The notes under the pieces were generated by a model. It did not search any database. It was not told where the DNA came from and saw nothing but the letters and a program-made list of their open reading frames with translations. This document shows positions 1-10,061 of a stretch of DNA of 43,054 nucleotides, piece after piece; position 1 is the first letter of the stretch, and every line of letters starts with the position of its first letter. The translations under genes and the position numbers were made by a program. The stretch is from CAWKEY01 sp963848675 (GTDB lineage Bacteria; Pseudomonadota; Gammaproteobacteria; Methylococcales; Methylomonadaceae): NCBI GenBank assembly GCA_963848675.1, contig CAWKEY010000042.1:1-43054 (forward strand), read 5' to 3'.

Positions 1-2020
1 CTGACCATTGCCGCAGCCCCCAGTCTGCCAGATTATTATGTTTCCGCCACGGATGGTATGCCGCTCTGCTCCACGCTCTGCTCTCGCGGCGCTGCAATCA
101 ATAGAGCTGATACCGCCATTGTTCAGAACACACGCCTGGATCCTCTCTGCCAACCCTATTTAGATCTTACTGTCAAAGCCGGGCTTTGGGCATGCTGGTC
201 TGAACCGATCATAAGCAATTCCGGTAAGACATCGGGCACGATTACCCTGCATAGTCATGAAGTCATCACGCCAACTGCCGCCGATTTAAAACTGATCAAA
301 CATGCCGCTCACTTGTCTGCACTTGCTCTCGAAAAAACTAAAGACAGGGAAGCCCTGCAACTGGCCTCGTTGGTTTATGAAAACAGCAGTGAGGCGATCC
401 TGATTAGACACCAATAGTACCATTATTGCCCATAACCCTGCCTTTACCAAGCCTACCGGTTACACGCAGGATGAAGTTATCGGCAAAAAAGCTAACCTGT
501 TCAAGTCCGATCGTCAGGATGAGGACTTCTACCGAGCCATGTGGAAAGTTATCGACACCACCGGTCATTGGCAAGGCGAGATTTTGAACAAACGCAAGAA
601 TGGTGAAATTTACCCGCAATGGCTCACCATCAATACCATCTATAACCCGGATAACAGTGTCTATCGCCGCGTCACCTTGTTTTCCGACATTAGCCAGAAA
701 AAACAATCCGAACAAATTATCTGGCAGCAGGCCAACTTTGATCCTTTGACCGATCTGCCCAACCGTCGTATGTTCCATGACCGTCTGGCGCAGGAAATAA
801 AAAAATCACATCGTGCCGGTCTGCCATTGGCGCTCATGTTTCTCGATCTGGATCACTTCAAGGAAATAAACGATACCCTGGGACACAATACGGGCGACTT
901 GTTACTGATAGAAACAGCTCGCCGCATCGCCGAATGTGTCCGCGAATCGGACACGGTAGCGCGGCTTGGCGGCGATGAATTCACTGTTATCCTTAGCGAA
1001 ATTGATGACCTCAACTGCGTCGAACGGATCGCCCGACTGATCGTACAAAAATTGTCTGAGCCGTTTCAGTTGCATAACGAAATCACCTATGTGTCGGTTA
1101 GCATTGGCATCACCCTGTATCCGGACGATGCTGTCGCCATTGAAGACTTGCTCAAGCACGCCGATCAGGCTATGTACGCATCCAAGAATCAGGGCCGCAA
1201 CAGTTACAACTACTTCACTCCCTCCATGCAGGAAACGGCACGGAACCAGAGGCAGCTGACCAATGATTTACGCGGTGCACTTGCCGATCATCAGTTTCAG
1301 CTGGTTTACCAGCCTATTGTTGAACTGGCAACGGGCGTCATTGACAAAGCGGAAGCGTTGATACGCTGGCGGCACCCCGTGCGCGGGCTTATCAGCCCCG
1401 CTGAATTCATCACCATCGCGGAAAAAACCGGCATGATTGTCGAGATTGGCGATTGGGTATTCCGCGAGGCAGCACGCCAGAACGCACTCTGGCGTGCATC
1501 GAACCATCAGCAATTCCAGATTAGCGTTAATAAGTCGCCGATACAGTTCCATCGCAACAACAGTCATGCCGACTGGTTCGAGTATTTGCAGGCACTGGAT
1601 TTGCCTGGACAAAGCATCGTGGTGGAAATTACTGAAGGATTACTGCTGGAGGCCGATGCCGCCATCACCGGACAGTTGCTGCAATTTCGCGACGCGGGCA
1701 TTCAGGTATCGCTGGATGATTTTGGCACCGGCTATTCCTCACTGTCTTACCTGAAAAAATTTCACATTGATTATCTCAAAATTGACCAGTCCTTCGTGCG
1801 TAACTTAACACTCCATTCCGATGACATGGCGCTCTGCGAAGCGATTATTGTGATGGCGCACAAGCTCGGTATCCAGGTTATCGCCGAAGGCATAGAGACC
1901 GCCATACAACGCGACCTCCTGACAGCCGCCGGTTGCGATTACGGACAGGGCTACTTTTTCTCCAGGCCGGTACCGGCAAACGAGTTTGAAGCACTACTCT
2001 GGCCCGCTAAAAACCAGTAA
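1..2020 (+). pseudogene. GAF-PAS-GGDEF-EAL c-di-GMP turnover protein, 5' partial, frameshifted
   Basis: The reading frame is open from base 1, so the N-terminus lies outside the window. The first part (1-406) encodes the end of a GAF domain and the start of a PAS domain. The frame then stops at 415-417. The matching PAS continuation starts in another frame at 407 (DTNSTIIAHNPAF...) and runs to 2020, so one indel near 400-407 breaks the gene. The GGDEF motif is at 968-982, preceded at five residues by RESD, a product-inhibition I-site. The EAL motif is at 1352-1360, and the downstream catalytic motifs DDFGTGYSS, LKIDQSF and IAEGIET are all present. Both the diguanylate cyclase and phosphodiesterase halves therefore look catalytically intact. 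As written, the sensory part is uncoupled from the enzymes. Either real decay or a sequencing error is possible. Confidence 0.88.
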
Positions 2021-2548
2021 CTTTGAAGTTATGGTGCCGTTGAATACAGTAAATGAAGCTTGTGCAACATCAACGCGGTACGGCGGATACCTGCTCCTAC
2101 CTTATAGATTCAAGGTTCATTATGCAAACTGGTTCTGTCGCGTTAAGTGTAGAAGACTAAAATCGGTTATAGCGTTTACCCGCCAAGCAGAAAACGGCCT
2201 CAATCTTCTGGTCTAGTTATGAAAATCATACGATGAAAATTCAAGGACTTGCAGACAAGTATTTAAAACATCTGTAGAACGATTTTTTTATCTATAATTT
2301 AGGGTGACTAAAACATACCAGAGCAAATGCTTAGGTCAGCAGGATGAAATAGATAATGTAATTTTGCAAGACTTGGCCTTGTGCCCCCGGTATATGACCC
2401 GGCTGAAGTTTAGCCTCTCCCTTCCTAACGCTACTCATCTCTTGCGTAAGGGACAGCATGGACAACTGTTGTAGCCTTATGGTTGGAAATGCTTACTCAT
2501 TTAAAAAGAGATGCAATAGTCACCAATATCAGAATTAAAGAAATATCT
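2021..2548. other. Intergenic region with possible IS6-type end fragment
   Basis: No convincing gene. GGTTCTGTCGC at 2131-2141 equals the terminal 11 bases of the IS6-type end at 39033-39043, but the following bases diverge, so this is at best a relic. TATAAT occurs at 2293-2298 without a good -35 partner. The upstream ATG at 2483 is in frame with the kinase downstream, but I prefer 2549 for that gene. Confidence 0.4.
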
Positions 2549-5539
2549 ATGCCTATAACTTGGAATCCCCCCCTGGTTCTACTTTCTATTCTGGTAGCCA
2601 TTTTCGGCTCCTTTACAGCCCTCATCCATGTCAAGCGCATGCGAGAAAGCACTGGCCGGAGAGAAGCCGTTTGGATGATATCGGGGGGTATTAGCCTCGG
2701 CCTTGTGATCTGGGCGATGCATTTCATCGGCATGCTAGCATTTCATTTGCCAATTCCTGTTTCCTACGATCTCAAATTGACCTTATTTTCTGGTTTTCCT
2801 TCAGTGATTGCGGGAATACTAGGGTTCTATTTATTGCGTGCGGAGAAAATGCACTTGGGTCGAATTGGCGTCGGTGGTTTGATCATGGGTTTGGGCATTG
2901 CCGCCATGCACTATACCGGGATGGCGGCTTTGAAGATGTCACCGCCTATCATTTATGACCCCCTTATTTTTACAGTTTCAGCAGGGGTTGCAGTATTGGC
3001 TTCCTATGGCGCCATTCTTGTGGTTTATGCAGGAGAAAAATTTCAACTAAATCCCTTGATATATTATGGCCTAGGGGGCTTGGTAATGGGGTTAGCTATT
3101 TCCGGCATGCACTATACGGCCATGGCTGGCACCCATTTTGCGGTTGGCAGCATCTGTCTTGACGGCCCTTCCCGAATTAATCCGATCTTGCTGACGCTAT
3201 TCGTTTTACTCTGCATTTTTTTCTTGCTCGGCACAGGAATTTTAGCCAGTTTTTTTGATCGCCGTTTTGTTCGGCAAGCTTCGCAGGATCTGGCAGAACT
3301 GCAGAAGCTCAATGGGGAACTAGAAGATCGTACCAGAAAGCTTAATGATAGCTCAGCGCGCATCCATGCAATTCTCGATACCGTGGTTGATGGCATTATC
3401 ACCATCAATGAGCGCGGCACCGTTGAGAAGCTTAATTCAGCCGCCGAGCGCATTTTCGGCTATACCGCTGCCGAGCTAATCGGCCGCAACATCAACATGT
3501 TGATGCCGGAGCCGTATCACAGTGAACACGATGGTTACCTGCAAAACTTCATGACCAGCGGCGAGAAAAAAATTATCGGCATAGGGCGAGAGGTGGTTGG
3601 CCGCCGTAAAGATGGAGCAACTTTTCCGATGGATCTGGCTGTTTCCGAAATGCAGCTTGCTGGAAATCGGATGTTTACCGGCATTGTGCGCGATATTACC
3701 GAGCGTAATCAAACGAATCAGGCGAGGCGCGAAAATGAAGCGCGTTTGGCCGGTATTTTAGACAATGTGCTGGACGGCATCATCACTATTGGCGAACGAG
3801 GAACCGTAGAATCGTTTAACAAATCGGCCGAGAAAATTTTTCTTTATTCTGCCGATGAGGTAATCGGGCACAACGTCAACATGCTGATGCCGGAACCGTA
3901 TCAGAGTGAGCACGATGGTTACCTGCGAAACTTCATGACCAGTGGCGAGAAAAAAATTATCGGCATAGGGCGTGAGGTGGTTGGCCGCCGTAAAGACGGA
4001 ACAACCTTCCCGATGGATCTGGCAGTTTCCGAAATGCAGCTCTCAGGCAGGAAGATGTTTACCGGCATTGTGCGCGATATTACGGAGCGCAAGCAGATGG
4101 AGCGCATGAAAAGCGAATTCGTCTCAACCGTCAGCCACGAATTGCGCACGCCGCTGACCTCGATTCGGGGGGCATTGGGCTTGGTACTTGGCAAGTTCGC
4201 CAGCGGCCTGCCCGACAAAGCCCGTCAACTCCTGGAGACAGCAAACCGCAACAGCGAACGATTGACCCTCCTGATCAACGATATTCTCGACCTGGAGAAA
4301 ATCGAGTCAGGTCGGCTGGAGTTTGAGTTCAAGGGGCTTGATCTGGTGGCTATCGCGCATCAAGCGATCGTCGCGAACGAGTGCTATGGCCAGCAACACG
4401 AAGTGCATTTACAACTGGTCGATGTACCTGAAAGTGCGATCGTCTGGGGGGATGAGCATCGTCTGCTGCAGGTTTTCGCAAACCTGATTTCCAATGCAGT
4501 AAAATATTCTTCCCCTCTCGGCATGGTTGAAGTATCAGTGAGCAGGTGTGATGGACACTTCCGAGTTAGCGTAAGAAACTACGGCCGCGGCATCCCCGCA
4601 GAATTCAGAAATCGAATCTTTCAGCGCTTTGCCCAAGCCGACAGTTCGGACACACGGGAAAAGGGTGGCACCGGACTTGGTCTCTCCATCACCAAAGCTA
4701 TTGTGGAACGCCATGGTGGCAACATCGACTTCAACAGTGAGGAAGGTGCGTGTACTGAATTCTTTTTCGTCCTGCCAGAATGGCAAGAAGTCATTGAACA
4801 GGTGCCATCAGAAGACACCCGACCGCATATGCTGATTTGCGAAGACAACCCGGACGTGGCGATGGTGCTGTCCGAATTGTTGGAACAGGAGGGTGTGATT
4901 AGTGACCGAGTGGCGACTGCAACTGCAGCTCTTACTATGCTCAAACAGAAGCACTATCGAGGCCTGTTGCTCGATCTCGGTCTTCCTGATATGGATGGCT
5001 TGACGCTAATCCAAAAGCTGCGTAGCGACGAGACGACCCGTAACCTGCCGATTATTGTGGTGACGGGACGCACCCGCGAGGATACGAAAACCTGGGATGG
5101 AGAGGCGCTGGCAGTACTCGACTGGCTGCAGAAACCGATTGACCGCGATTGCCTGAGTAGGGCACTCAATCATGTAATGCATAACTACAGTCGCCCCCGT
5201 ATTCTCCATGTGGAGGATAATATCGACGTGGTTCAGGTCACCCAGGCACTCCTCGAGGAAGATGCAGACTATACCTATGCGTCTTCACTGGCGATGGCGC
5301 GCCATGAGCTTGAGACTAATCACTTCGATCTGCTACTGCTGGATCTCACCTTGCCAGATGGATCAGGTCTCGAATTGCTCGATGCCCTCAGCCCGGATAC
5401 TAAAGTAATCGTATTTTCCGGCCTGGATCCGAACCTTGCGCTCAAGCAGCACGTTTCGGCCGCGCTGACCAAGGCCACGACCAGCAATAAACAACTGCTC
5501 GCCACCATCAAACAGGTCATCAACCAGGAGAAAAATTAA
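2549..5539 (+). CDS. Hybrid histidine kinase: MHYT sensor, two FixL-like PAS, HisKA/HATPase, two receivers
   Basis: Membrane-bound hybrid sensor kinase of about 996 residues. The N-terminus is a seven-helix MHYT domain with three repeats (MH at residues 57, 120 and 187), a family proposed to bind copper and sense diatomic gases. Two near-identical PAS domains follow (about 265-385 and 390-515). Each has SEHDGYL (His327, His455) and, exactly 20 residues later, the Arg of IIGIGRE (Arg347, Arg475). This is the same spacing as the heme His200 and Arg220 of Bradyrhizobium FixL, so O2 or heme sensing is plausible. The HisKA phospho-acceptor is His530 in SHELRTPL, followed by an HATPase domain (GTGLGLSI). 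Two receivers have Asp809 and Asp932. I chose ATG 2549 (MPITW) because the hydrophobic MHYT start follows at once; ATG 2483 adds 22 residues. It lies 4 bp upstream of the receiver gene, so they are probably one operon. Confidence 0.9.
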   Translation: MPITWNPPLVLLSILVAIFGSFTALIHVKRMRESTGRREAVWMISGGISLGLVIWAMHFIGMLAFHLPIPVSYDLKLTLFSGFPSVIAGILGFYLLRAEKMHLGRIGVGGLIMGLGIAAMHYTGMAALKMSPPIIYDPLIFTVSAGVAVLASYGAILVVYAGEKFQLNPLIYYGLGGLVMGLAISGMHYTAMAGTHFAVGSICLDGPSRINPILLTLFVLLCIFFLLGTGILASFFDRRFVRQASQDLAELQKLNGELEDRTRKLNDSSARIHAILDTVVDGIITINERGTVEKLNSAAERIFGYTAAELIGRNINMLMPEPYHSEHDGYLQNFMTSGEKKIIGIGREVVGRRKDGATFPMDLAVSEMQLAGNRMFTGIVRDITERNQTNQARRENEARLAGILDNVLDGIITIGERGTVESFNKSAEKIFLYSADEVIGHNVNMLMPEPYQSEHDGYLRNFMTSGEKKIIGIGREVVGRRKDGTTFPMDLAVSEMQLSGRKMFTGIVRDITERKQMERMKSEFVSTVSHELRTPLTSIRGALGLVLGKFASGLPDKARQLLETANRNSERLTLLINDILDLEKIESGRLEFEFKGLDLVAIAHQAIVANECYGQQHEVHLQLVDVPESAIVWGDEHRLLQVFANLISNAVKYSSPLGMVEVSVSRCDGHFRVSVRNYGRGIPAEFRNRIFQRFAQADSSDTREKGGTGLGLSITKAIVERHGGNIDFNSEEGACTEFFFVLPEWQEVIEQVPSEDTRPHMLICEDNPDVAMVLSELLEQEGVISDRVATATAALTMLKQKHYRGLLLDLGLPDMDGLTLIQKLRSDETTRNLPIIVVTGRTREDTKTWDGEALAVLDWLQKPIDRDCLSRALNHVMHNYSRPRILHVEDNIDVVQVTQALLEEDADYTYASSLAMARHELETNHFDLLLLDLTLPDGSGLELLDALSPDTKVIVFSGLDPNLALKQHVSAALTKATTSNKQLLATIKQVINQEKN

Positions 5540-5543
5540 ACCC

Positions 5544-5932
5544 ATGAATGAACTACTGAAAATCATGTACGTGGACGACGAAGCTGACATTCGCACTATC
5601 GTCCAGTTTGCGCTGGAAGACGAGCAAGACTTCGAGCTAAGAATTTGCGCTTCCGGCCAGGAAGCTTTGGAAGCTTTAGGCGGCTATCGACCCGATCTCG
5701 TGCTACTGGATGTGATGATGCCAGGCATGGATGGCCCGACGACATTACAGCGGCTGCGTGAACAATCCGATTGGGCACGGCTGCCTATCGCCTTCGTCAC
5801 CGCCAAGGTACAACCGCAAGAGGTCGCACATTTGAAGGCAATAGGAGCCATTGATGTAATCGCCAAGCCGTTCGATCCTATGTCTTGGCCGATCAGGTGC
5901 GCGATATTTGGAAAAGCATCGCACATGTCTGA
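5544..5932 (+). pseudogene. Single-domain response regulator (CheY-like), frameshifted near its end
   Basis: Starts MNELLKIMYVDDEAD, with acidic pocket DDE and phospho-acceptor Asp56 (VLLDVMMPGMDG). In the frame as written the protein runs through into the next gene. Moving one base back at about 5885 gives LADQVRDIWKSIAHV and a stop at 5930-5932, which is the expected end of helix 5 of a receiver. One base is therefore missing near 5883-5888. As read, the receiver is fused to the following Hpt protein. The gene starts 4 bp after the hybrid kinase and would be its likely partner or phosphate sink. A one-base error or a real mutation cannot be told apart from the sequence alone. Confidence 0.8.
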
Positions 5933-7641
5933 AAAGGAACAACCGAAGAAGTTAGCGAAACTGGGTGCGCTTCGGGCTGCCTTCGCCGCTGCATTGCCGG
6001 TCCGGGTCGAGGCTATTGAGGCTTGCTGGCGGACAGCATGCGCAGCAACAGTTTGGGGAGATGCCCACGCCGAATTGACTCATTTAGCCCACTCGCTGGC
6101 GGGTTCTGCTGGAACCTTTGGGTTTCGACGCTTAGGCGAGCAGGCAAAGACGCTTGAGGAGATTTTGGTTCTAATATCTCGATCTACTAACCAGTATAAT
6201 TTCCAACAGGAAACACGAATTACCGAGCTGGTCAATGCACTGCGCAGCTCAGCTCTGACTGGGCCGGATGAAGGTGGGGAAGCTTTTTTTGTTGACGCGT
6301 CCGCTAATTCGGATGTCATGATAATGCCCACTAATCATCGTATTGTATTAATCGAAGACGATGCTCTCCTGGCTCAAGAGATGGCAACGCAATTGAGTAC
6401 GTTCGGATGGGATTTAAGTGTCTTTTCCAATGCCACAGACGCCCTCACAGCAATAAAAGAGCCCTGGCCAGCAGCAGTGATTATTGACCTGATGTTGCCC
6501 GAAGGCCCTTCTGGCTGGCCTCGATCTAATGGAGAAAATCCAGTCCCATTGTGGCGTAACCGTTCCCCATGTAGTCGTTTCCACCTGCAACGACTGGGAA
6601 TCTCGCCTGGCCGCCGTTCGCTCAGGGGCAGCTGCCTATCTAGTCAAGCCAGTCGATATCTCTGTCCTGGAGGAACAACTTGAATACGTGACCAATCGCA
6701 GCGTCCAAGACCCTTATAGAGTGTTGTTGGTAGACGATGACGAAATCCTGGTGGCTCATTATGTTCAAACCCTGACAGCGGCAGGCATGGATGCGATCGC
6801 GATTACTAGCCCATCCCTGCTCTTGGAGGCTTTAGCGGAACATCAGCCGGAAATAGTTCTATTGGATCTTTATATGCCGGAATGTAACGGAATCGAGGCA
6901 TTGAAGGTCATTCGTCAGGAACCTCAATTCTATAGCTTGCCGGTTGTCTTTTTGTCCACAGAATCTGGTCTTGCAATGCAGCAGAACGCCATGCAGATCG
7001 GTGCAGAGGATTTCCTGCAAAAACCCATTTCCGATACCAACCTGATCATGGCGGTATCCATACGTGCCCAGCGCTTTCGAACGTTAACCGAACTCATTCG
7101 TCAAGACAGTCTGACTGGCCTCCTTAATCGTATTTCATTCAAGTTGCGGCTGGAAATAGAAATCGAGCGGGCACGGCGCTCGAACGAGTCACTGTCCCTG
7201 GCCATGCTGGATATCGATCACTTCAAAAAAGTCAATGATACCTATGGTCACCTTCAGGGCGACAGAGTAATCAAGAGCCTGGCGCAACTGCTGCGCAAAC
7301 GGCTACGCAAGTCGGACATCATAGGTCGTTATGGTGGAGAAGAGTTTGTAATTGCAATGCCCAACACACCGTCAACACTGGCAGTAAAGATTCTGGGTGA
7401 ATTGCGCGAAAGTTTTGGTAAATTGCAATTTGCAACCCCTCAAAGTGAATTCTCTTGCACTTTTAGTTGTGGTGTGGCTGCTGTTCCCCCGATGGAGAGC
7501 TCAATAAGCCTGATCAAATTAGCCGATGATGCGCTCTATCATGCCAAACATAAAGGCCGCAACCGAATCGAACTGTACATAAGGCCGGATACGAAATTTT
7601 TTGATAGCGCTCGACCTGCTCAGGAATATAGGCAGAAATGA
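5925..7641 (+). pseudogene. Hpt-REC-REC-GGDEF diguanylate cyclase, frameshifted
   Basis: Begins at ATG 5925, overlapping the restored stop of the receiver gene by 8 bp (MSEKEQPKKL), which suggests translational coupling. Order of domains: Hpt with His56 in HLAHSLAGSAGTFGF; a first receiver (LIEDDALL ... IIDLMLP); a frameshift at about 6500-6515, after which the frame continues as LDLMEKIQSHCG; a second receiver (LLVDDDEI ... IVLLDLYMP); and a GGDEF domain with GGEEF at 7333-7347. RKSD five residues before GGEEF is an I-site, so feedback inhibition by c-di-GMP is expected. The likely job is to receive phosphate from the hybrid kinase upstream through Hpt and REC and to switch on c-di-GMP synthesis. 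As written, the second half is separated from the first. Confidence 0.85.
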
Positions 7642-7976
7642 CCCAAAGGACCTATAAGGCGGTCAGATTGATTCTCAGGAGCTTGGTAAATAATTCGATG
7701 AATCGAAAATGTGCTTATGTGCTCGAACATTGTTGACAACATATTGCCAATTATACATTTTGGCGGGAGGCTGCTTTGGGTCGTTGTAGCACATCGCGAC
7801 TGTCCGGTTTAAGGAAGCGTATAATCATAGCCGACCGGCAGTTATGGGTCGAAGGACTAAACCGCTTCGCGCTAGGGAGTTTGTGTAGCAAAGCTGAAGG
7901 TAATTGACAGCATGTTGCTGTTTCCAATGTCTATGGAATGAGGCAATCCGCCTTGTTTCCAGACAGGAGCAGTGTC
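7642..7976. other. Intergenic region before the IS91-type unit
   Basis: No gene seen. It should contain the left boundary of the IS91-type unit, but no inverted repeats are expected for this family and I could not place the end. The stretch GCCGACCGGCAGTTATGGGTC (about 7829-7849) has the style of the dispersed intergenic repeats seen elsewhere in the window. Confidence 0.3.
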
Positions 7977-8852
7977 ATGACTTCGATAACACAACCCATC
8001 ACCCCGTTACGCCAGCGCATGATTGACGACATGCGGATGCGCAAACTATCTCCCAAAACCCAGGCCAGTTATATCCGGGTTGTAAAGCGATTAGCCGCCT
8101 TTCTGGGGCGATCACCCGACACGGCCAGCGCCGAAGATCTGCGCAGGTATCAGTTGCATTTGGTTGATCATGGCATATCACCCATTTCACTGAATGCGAC
8201 GCTCACCGGACTCAAGTTTCTCTTTGAAACAACGCTGGATCACCCGGAGTTGCTGGCCAAGATGCACTCGGTACAGGTGCCGCACAAACTGCCTGTGGTA
8301 TTGAGTCGGGAGGAAGTGGCTCGCTTGCTCGCCGCCGTTGACAATCTCAAACACCAAGCGGCGTTAGCGGTGGCTTATGGCGCCGGCTTACGTGCCAGCG
8401 AAGTGGTGTCGCTGAAGGTCAGTGACATCGATAGCCAGCGCATGACGCTGCGCATCGAACAGGGCAAAGGTAGTAAGGATCGCTACGCCATGCTGTCGCC
8501 GGTGCTGCTTGAACGCTTGCGCACTTGGTGGAAGTTTGCCCGTGCCCAAGGCAAAATGCTGCAAGGGGGTTGGCTATTTCCTGGCTTGGATCCTATCGAC
8601 CCACTCAGCACGCGTCAGCTCAACCGGGCTGTCTATGCCGCTACCGAGGCGGCGGGGATTGATAAGCGGGTATCCATGCATACGCTGAGGCATAGCTTTG
8701 CCACGCATTTGCTGGAACAGAAGGTGGATATTCGCGTGATCCAGGTGTTGCTCGGCCACAAGAAGCTGGAGACCACGGCGCTGTATGCCCAGGTGGCCAC
8801 CGATGTCCTGCGGGAGGTGATTAGTCCGATCGAGACTTTGCAGCTCCACTAG
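7977..8852 (+). CDS. XerC/D-like tyrosine recombinase of the IS91-type unit
   Basis: 291 residues, complete. The N-terminal SAM-like core-binding domain (about 10-95) is followed by a catalytic domain with the full set of active residues: Arg in AYGAGLRASEV, Lys in GKGSKDR, His-x-x-Arg in HTLRHSFATH, His in LLGHKKL and the nucleophile Tyr in TTALYAQV. The start at 7977 is supported by AGGAG eight bases upstream; an in-frame ATG at 7938 lacks such a site. It ends 9 bp before the Y2 transposase, so the two are likely cotranscribed. In this type of element it presumably assists transposition or resolution. It is not a housekeeping XerC or XerD. Confidence 0.9.
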   Translation: MTSITQPITPLRQRMIDDMRMRKLSPKTQASYIRVVKRLAAFLGRSPDTASAEDLRRYQLHLVDHGISPISLNATLTGLKFLFETTLDHPELLAKMHSVQVPHKLPVVLSREEVARLLAAVDNLKHQAALAVAYGAGLRASEVVSLKVSDIDSQRMTLRIEQGKGSKDRYAMLSPVLLERLRTWWKFARAQGKMLQGGWLFPGLDPIDPLSTRQLNRAVYAATEAAGIDKRVSMHTLRHSFATHLLEQKVDIRVIQVLLGHKKLETTALYAQVATDVLREVISPIETLQLH

Positions 8853-8861
8853 AGAAAAGCC

Positions 8862-10061
8862 ATGGGACGGCTTGCGCTCGAGGTGGCGGATATCTTCCGC
8901 AGCCGTGGGCCCGCTTGGCGAGACGCTCAGCATGACCACTTGAGCCTGGGTCAACTGAAAGTCATATCCGCCATCGAACAGTGTCGCACCGCGACATTGG
9001 GTGGTCATGTGCTGTGCTGCCCCGCTTGCGAGCATCAGGACATCGCCTACAACTCTTGCCGCAACCGGCATTGCCCCAAGTGTCAGGCCAGTGCGGCCAA
9101 ACGTTGGCTCGAAGCCCGGCAGGCCGATCTGTTGCCGGTGGAGTACTACCATGTGGTATTTACCTTGCCGGCCCCCATCAGTGCTATCGCCTACACCAAC
9201 AAGGCCTTGATCTATGGCCTGCTGTTTGAGATCGCCGCCGAGACGCTACGCACGATTGCCGCTGACCCGAAACATCTGGGCGCACAGATCGGGGCTACCC
9301 TGGTGCTACATACCTGGGGATCGGCCTTAACCCATCATCCACATGTGCACGGCATCGTTCCCGGCGGCGGCTTATCCCTGGACGGTGAACGCTGGATCAG
9401 CTGCAAGCCGGGCTTCTTTTTATCGGTACGCGTGCTGTCACGGCTGTTTCGACGGCGCTTTCTGGAAGCACTGAGCCAAGCGCAGGCGGCTGGGCAATTG
9501 CAGTTCTTTGGTGAGTACGTCAATCTAACTGACGCGTCGGCCTTTGCCGACTGGCTCGCACCGCTGAAAAAGTGCGAATGGGTGGTCTACGCTAAACGCC
9601 CGTTTGCCGGACCCGAGGCGGTATTGGCGTATCTATCACGCTACACGCACCGGGTGGCCATCGCCAACTCACGCCTGCTTGCCCTGGACGAGCGCGGTGT
9701 CACGTTTCGCTGGAAAGATTACCGCGCTAAAGGCCAGACGCGGCATAAAACCATGACGCTCACGACCGACGAGTTCATCCGTCGCTTTCTGCTGCATGTG
9801 CTGCCCAGCGGCTTTCACCGTATCCGCCACTATGGGTTACTCGCCAACGCCGGTCGCCGCGCTCATCTTGCGCGGGCGCGCGAGTTGCTGCAGGTTGCTC
9901 CTGCTCCTGTGGAACTGAAATCTATTGATGCTGATGCGCCGGAAAAAACAGCCCAGCCGACCTTCGTTTGCCCGGACTGCGGGGCTGCGATGATTATCAT
10001 CGAAATCTTGGCACGCAAACCGCTCATTCGTGCGCCGCCCACTCAGGCAGGTGCACCATGA
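8862..10061 (+). CDS. IS91-family Y2 rolling-circle transposase
   Basis: 399 residues, complete. The N-terminus has a zinc-binding module (CCPAC...CRNRHCPKC, about residues 47-76). The HUH metal-binding motif is His161-Val-His163 within HHPHVHG. The two catalytic tyrosines are Tyr257 and Tyr261 in AYLSRYTHRVA. This is the single-strand nicking and joining arrangement of IS91/IS801-type transposases. It follows the recombinase gene by 9 bp. The tail after about residue 345 contains another Cys pair (CPDCG). Intact, so the element could be active. Confidence 0.93.
   Translation: MGRLALEVADIFRSRGPAWRDAQHDHLSLGQLKVISAIEQCRTATLGGHVLCCPACEHQDIAYNSCRNRHCPKCQASAAKRWLEARQADLLPVEYYHVVFTLPAPISAIAYTNKALIYGLLFEIAAETLRTIAADPKHLGAQIGATLVLHTWGSALTHHPHVHGIVPGGGLSLDGERWISCKPGFFLSVRVLSRLFRRRFLEALSQAQAAGQLQFFGEYVNLTDASAFADWLAPLKKCEWVVYAKRPFAGPEAVLAYLSRYTHRVAIANSRLLALDERGVTFRWKDYRAKGQTRHKTMTLTTDEFIRRFLLHVLPSGFHRIRHYGLLANAGRRAHLARARELLQVAPAPVELKSIDADAPEKTAQPTFVCPDCGAAMIIIEILARKPLIRAPPTQAGAP

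Noticed and set aside
404..778. Minus-strand open frame of 124 codons
   Set aside because: Shadow of the PAS-GGDEF gene; no start signal or domain.
8574..9152. Minus-strand 192-codon open frame over the IS91 genes
   Set aside because: Antisense to two well-supported genes with matching motifs; low-complexity shadow.
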